Shown one piece after another: positions 61,299 through 64,000 of a stretch of DNA of 64,000 bases; position 1 is the first letter of the stretch, and each line of letters opens with the position of its first letter. The notes under the pieces are model-generated. The model had not been told where the DNA came from. It ran no database searches and saw only the letters and a list, made by a program, of their open reading frames with translations. The translations under genes and the position numbers were made by a program. The stretch comes from Rhizobium sp. ICMP 5592 (lineage in GTDB: Bacteria; Pseudomonadota; Alphaproteobacteria; Rhizobiales; Rhizobiaceae). The stretch lies in NCBI RefSeq assembly GCF_009498525.1, contig NZ_QSNT01000003.1, positions 1,157,671 through 1,221,670 of the forward strand. Reading direction: 5' to 3'.

Positions 61299-62162
61299 CT
61301 AGTCGCCGAGGAGCTGGCGATCGTCGCCATCCCGATGGGCAACGAGCTGCTGCTTGATGCGGCGCAGGGTCACCGTCGCCTGCGGCTGGATGCGGTAGGC
61401 GACGAGGCTTGCGAGAATGTCGACAACCGCGAGATAGGCGATGCGCGTCGATGTCGGCCGATAGATATTGTCGCCTTCCGGCAAATCGACGGGCACGGTG
61501 ATATCCGCGGCAAGCGCCACCGGGCTGTGGCTCTGCGTCAGCGCGATCGTCGGCACCTTCGCCTCGCGTGCAAGCGTGAAGGCGCGCACCAGTTCGGCAT
61601 TGCGGCCGGAGAAGGACGAGCCGATCAGCACATCCGCTGGCTTGGCGGCAGCCGTCATCATCAGCTGCATGCTGTGATCGGAGCTGGCGGTGACGCGAAG
61701 GCCGAGGCGGAAGAGCCGGTTCTGCAGTTCGCTGGCGATCATCGAGGAGTTGCCGCCGGAGCCGAAGGCGTAGATCATCTCCGCACCGGCAAGCCGGTCC
61801 GCCGCCTGTTCAATGGCCGGGATATCCAGCCCACGATGGAGGAGGAACAGGGCATTCTGCGCCTTGGTGATAATGTCCTGAGCAACATCCGCCGGCGCGA
61901 TGCTCTTCGGCTCGGGCCTGATATAGCGCATGCCTACATAGGCGGTACGGGCGAGCTGGACCTTGAAATCGGAAAAGCTGTCGCAGCCGAGGCGGCGGCA
62001 GAAGCGGGTGACGGTCGGCGGCGAGACATCGGCCTTGCCGGCAAGTTCGATGATGGAGGCATTGACCGCGAATTCGAAGTCGTTGAGGACGATATCGGCG
62101 ATGCGGTTTTCCGATTGCGAAAGTCGCGCCCTCTCCTCCTGCATGGTCGTGAAAATATCCAT
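61299..62162 (-). CDS. RpiR/MurR-family transcriptional regulator
   Basis: A 287-residue regulator with an N-terminal HTH_6 domain (residues ~8-75; RIADIVLNDFEFAVNASIIELAGKADVSPPTVTRFCRRLGCDSFSDFK) and a C-terminal SIS domain that binds phosphosugars (~125-250; EMIYAFGSGGNSSMIASEL). The start at 62162 has GGGGAGG upstream. It should control the hexosaminidase/RidA operon and perhaps the divergent M81 operon, responding to an amino-sugar phosphate. In a genome with MurR homologues, MurNAc-6-phosphate is a possible ligand. It is 25 bases before the SDR gene. Confidence 0.93.
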   Translation of the reverse strand: MDIFTTMQEERARLSQSENRIADIVLNDFEFAVNASIIELAGKADVSPPTVTRFCRRLGCDSFSDFKVQLARTAYVGMRYIRPEPKSIAPADVAQDIITKAQNALFLLHRGLDIPAIEQAADRLAGAEMIYAFGSGGNSSMIASELQNRLFRLGLRVTASSDHSMQLMMTAAAKPADVLIGSSFSGRNAELVRAFTLAREAKVPTIALTQSHSPVALAADITVPVDLPEGDNIYRPTSTRIAYLAVVDILASLVAYRIQPQATVTLRRIKQQLVAHRDGDDRQLLGD

Positions 62163-62188
62163 CGGCCCCTCCCCTGTCGTGGCGTCTA

Positions 62189-62578
62189 TCAAGCGTCCGG
62201 CGTCTTATAGGCGACGCAATCGATCTCCACCTTGCAATCCACCATCATCGACGCCTGCACGCAGGCGCGCGCCGGCGGATGGGCGCCGAAATAATCCTGA
62301 TAGATCTTGTTGAAGCTCCAGAAATCGCGCGGATCGTCCAGCCAGACGCCGACGCGGACGACATGCTCCAGGCCGTAGCCGGCTTCCTGGAGGATGGCGA
62401 TGACATTGCCGATGGTCTTATGGGTCTGGGCGACGATGCCGCCGTCGATGATCTCGCCATTTTCCATAGCGACCTGGCCGGAGACATACAACCAGCCATT
62501 GGCCTCGACAGCACGCGCAAAGGGCAACGGCTTACCACCGGCACCCGTCTGGCCGGAGCCATAACGCTTGATGGGCAT
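62189..62578 (-). CDS. RidA-family protein
   Basis: A 129-residue RidA/YjgF protein. The N-terminus MPIKRYGSGQTGAGGKPLPFARAVEANGWLYVSGQVAMENG and the end ACVQASMMVDCKVEIDCVAY match the family; the conserved arginine of true RidA (RAxxxVxxLP) is partly replaced here (ARACVQASMM), so enamine deaminase activity is uncertain. AGGAATGG precedes the ATG at 62578. It is the first gene of the minus-strand unit; the RpiR gene follows 26 bases later. Confidence 0.92.
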   Translation of the reverse strand: MPIKRYGSGQTGAGGKPLPFARAVEANGWLYVSGQVAMENGEIIDGGIVAQTHKTIGNVIAILQEAGYGLEHVVRVGVWLDDPRDFWSFNKIYQDYFGAHPPARACVQASMMVDCKVEIDCVAYKTPDA

Positions 62579-62610
62579 TTTCCATTCCTGCAAATTATTT
62601 TCTTGATACG

Positions 62611-62639
62611 TTGACAAGTGACCATAGAAAGCGGAATTT
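62611..62639 (+). promoter_or_regulatory. possible promoter of the NTF2-like/M81 unit
   Basis: TTGACA at 62611-62616, and GAATTT 17 bases later (62634-62639). It is in the divergent region between RidA and the NTF2-like gene, flanked by AT-rich imperfect inverted repeats (AAATTATTTTCTT near 62592 and AAAAGAATTTAAAT near 62664) that could be RpiR sites. Confidence 0.4.
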
Positions 62640-62689
62640 GGCCAGTGAAAATCGTAATTTATGAAAAGAATTTAAATACGGCTGACCCG

Positions 62690-63175
62690 ATGCGCGATCC
62701 TTTCCAAAATCCCTTCCCTACCGACGATGTCGCCCGCCATGCAATCTGGGAGATGCTTGTGCCGCGCGATATCGATGCTTTTCTCGCCGCCGACTGGTCG
62801 CTGGTGGCGCATGATTTCGTCGAGGAGGGCTTTATCGGCATAGACGGCCGCCGCGAAATCAGCCCCGATAAATGGCGCCTCGCCTTTCCGACGCTGTCAG
62901 CCTATCGCGACGAATGGCTGCGCCAGGCGCAGGACTTCGCGAGCCAGTCTTTCGCCGAGGACCCGCGCACCGCCATTTTCACCACCACGACGCTGGAAGA
63001 CATCGAAATCGAAGGCGAGACAGCGCTGGTGCGCAAGAAATTCGATGGCAGCCTGAAGAAGGCCGATGGCGGCGTCGACGTGCTGAAATGGCAGACGCTC
63101 TACTATTGCCGCCTGCATGAGGGCCGCTGGAAGATCTCGGGCTTCACCGGTTACCTGCCGAATCCGATGGAATAG
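62690..63175 (+). CDS. NTF2-like protein in the M81 locus
   Basis: A 161-residue soluble protein. RHAIWEMLVPRDIDAFLAADWSLVAHDFVEEGFIGIDG is the helix-and-strand start of an NTF2-like cone, and the last 60 residues (IEGETALVRKKFDGSLKKADGG, then WQTLYYCRLHEGRWKISGFTGYLP) contain the typical beta-sheet end. I do not assign a reaction. The start at 62690 is by the family-like N-terminus; no strong Shine-Dalgarno. It is 11 bases before the M81 gene and surely cotranscribed with it. Confidence 0.78.
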   Translation: MRDPFQNPFPTDDVARHAIWEMLVPRDIDAFLAADWSLVAHDFVEEGFIGIDGRREISPDKWRLAFPTLSAYRDEWLRQAQDFASQSFAEDPRTAIFTTTTLEDIEIEGETALVRKKFDGSLKKADGGVDVLKWQTLYYCRLHEGRWKISGFTGYLPNPME

Positions 63176-63186
63176 AGGCGACAGCG

Positions 63187-64000
63187 TTGCGCATTTTTAC
63201 TGCGGTGCTCGCGACCGAAACGAACACCTTTTCTCCGATCTGTGTCGACCGGCGCGCCTTCGAGGCCTCCCTCTATGCGCCGCCGGGCATGCATCCGGAA
63301 ACGCCGACGCTCTGCTCCGCGCCGATCACTGTAGGACGCCGGGTCGCCGCAGAAAAGGGCTGGGAGCTGATCGAGGGCACCGCTGCCTGGGCCGATCCGG
63401 CCGGTCTCGTAAACCGCCGGACCTACGAGGATTTGCGCGACGAAATCCTCGACCAGCTTCGCGCCGCCCTGCCGGTCGACGGTGTTGTACTTGGCCTGCA
63501 CGGTGCCATGGTCGCCGATGGCTACGAGGACACCGAAGGTGATTTCCTCACGCGCGTCCGTGAAATCGTCGGGCCAGATATTTTGGTCTGCGTCGAGCTC
63601 GATCCCCACAGCCATCTGACGAAAAAGCGCCTCGCGGCGGTGGATTTCCTCGTCTATTTCAAGGAATTCCCGCATACGGATTTCGTCGATCGCGCCGAGG
63701 ATCTCTGGCGCATCGCCGTCGATACGCTGGAAGGCCGCGTAAAGCCGGTCATGTCCGTCTTCGATTGCCGGATGATCGATGTCTTCCCAACCTCGCGCGA
63801 GCCGATGCGATCCTTCGTCGACAAGATCATGGCCATGGAAGAGGCCGACGAGGATATCCTGTCGATCTCTGTCATCCACGGCTTCATGGCCGGCGACGTG
63901 CCCGAAATGGGTACGAAGCTGCTGGTCGTCACCGATAATAAGCCGGATAAGGGCTCCGCTCTCGCCCGCGATCTCGGCCTCGAACTCTTTGCCAAGCGCG
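63187..64000 (+). CDS. M81-family metallopeptidase (MlrC-like), 3' truncated
   Basis: The first 271 residues of a zinc metalloprotein of family M81, named for MlrC, which degrades linearised microcystin in sphingomonads. It begins at TTG (63187), with GAGGCGA before it, and reads RIFTAVLATETNTFSP, the conserved family start. VLGLHGAMVADGYEDTEGDFL and CVELDPHSHL carry the candidate metal ligands, and VYFKEFPHTDF follows. Members usually sit in rhizobial peptide or sugar uptake operons and do not act on microcystin there. The gene continues beyond the right edge. Confidence 0.9.
   Translation, partial: MRIFTAVLATETNTFSPICVDRRAFEASLYAPPGMHPETPTLCSAPITVGRRVAAEKGWELIEGTAAWADPAGLVNRRTYEDLRDEILDQLRAALPVDGVVLGLHGAMVADGYEDTEGDFLTRVREIVGPDILVCVELDPHSHLTKKRLAAVDFLVYFKEFPHTDFVDRAEDLWRIAVDTLEGRVKPVMSVFDCRMIDVFPTSREPMRSFVDKIMAMEEADEDILSISVIHGFMAGDVPEMGTKLLVVTDNKPDKGSALARDLGLELFAKR

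Overview
The window looks like a chromosomal segment of an alphaproteobacterium of the Rhizobiaceae (Rhizobium/Agrobacterium group). I base this on the protein style of the housekeeping genes (pheT, pheS, rplT, rpmI, infC, lepA, xseA), on an Irr-type operator in front of an mbfA-like gene, on a CtrA-type site, on a BA14K-family protein, and on two intergenic palindromes with the GAAAAGTGT / AGCGGTTTTC core that I recall as common in Rhizobium genomes. The DNA is GC-rich and densely coding. I saw no rRNA, transposase, integrase, prophage or CRISPR array. One tRNA gene (Leu, CAG anticodon) is present.

Layout. 1-6.6 kb: a truncated YcaC-like hydrolase, an NTF2-like protein, an AraC regulator, a DNA-repair methyltransferase, an unannotated-looking 45-residue lipoprotein, a LigT-like protein, a SulP anion transporter and a LysR regulator divergent from a quinone oxidoreductase. 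7.6-12.5 kb: two paralogous MFS exporters facing each other across a shared terminator, with a LysR regulator and an AstE/aspartoacylase-like enzyme. 12.3-17.9 kb: a MarR regulator with two matching operators, ArsC/YffB and YbaK proteins, an M29 aminopeptidase, a flavodoxin-fold oxidoreductase and xseA. 17.9-22.7 kb: a glycan-modification-like set (polytopic GT-C-like protein, membrane-anchored GT2, GtrA flippase, Gfo/Idh/MocA oxidoreductase). 22.9-28.9 kb: cysteine hydrolase plus GlxA-type regulator, two aldo-keto reductases, a GNAT, an M15-like protein and a LysR regulator.

29.1-36.8 kb holds a bacterial alpha-2-macroglobulin with an N-terminal PAN-like domain, followed by pbpC; this is the classic periplasmic protease-trap plus PBP1C pair. 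37.5-42.9 kb is the translation block pheT-pheS-rplT-rpmI-infC on the minus strand; a terminator and a good sigma-70 promoter separate infC from rpmI-rplT, and infC appears to start at ATT. 43.1-50.5 kb contains an alpha/beta hydrolase, a transglutaminase-like secreted protein behind a perfect CtrA-type site, the mbfA-like iron exporter with an Irr box divergent from a group III truncated haemoglobin, an EamA exporter, a histone-deacetylase-like amidohydrolase, a HAD enzyme, a GNAT and an XRE-cupin regulator. 50.6-58.4 kb contains lepA, several small proteins, a phosphomannomutase-like gene, tRNA-Leu, a WcbI-like protein and a small secreted cysteine-containing protein.

58.5-64 kb is a divergent catabolic-looking locus: RidA, RpiR regulator, SDR and GH20 hexosaminidase on the minus strand, an NTF2-like protein and an M81 (MlrC-like) metallopeptidase on the plus strand, the last running off the window. 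The two regions I consider most likely to hide an under-described system are the Gtr-like cassette at 18.1-22.6 kb and this amino-sugar/M81 locus. Both are inferences from gene content; no part of the window shows a clearly unprecedented machine.
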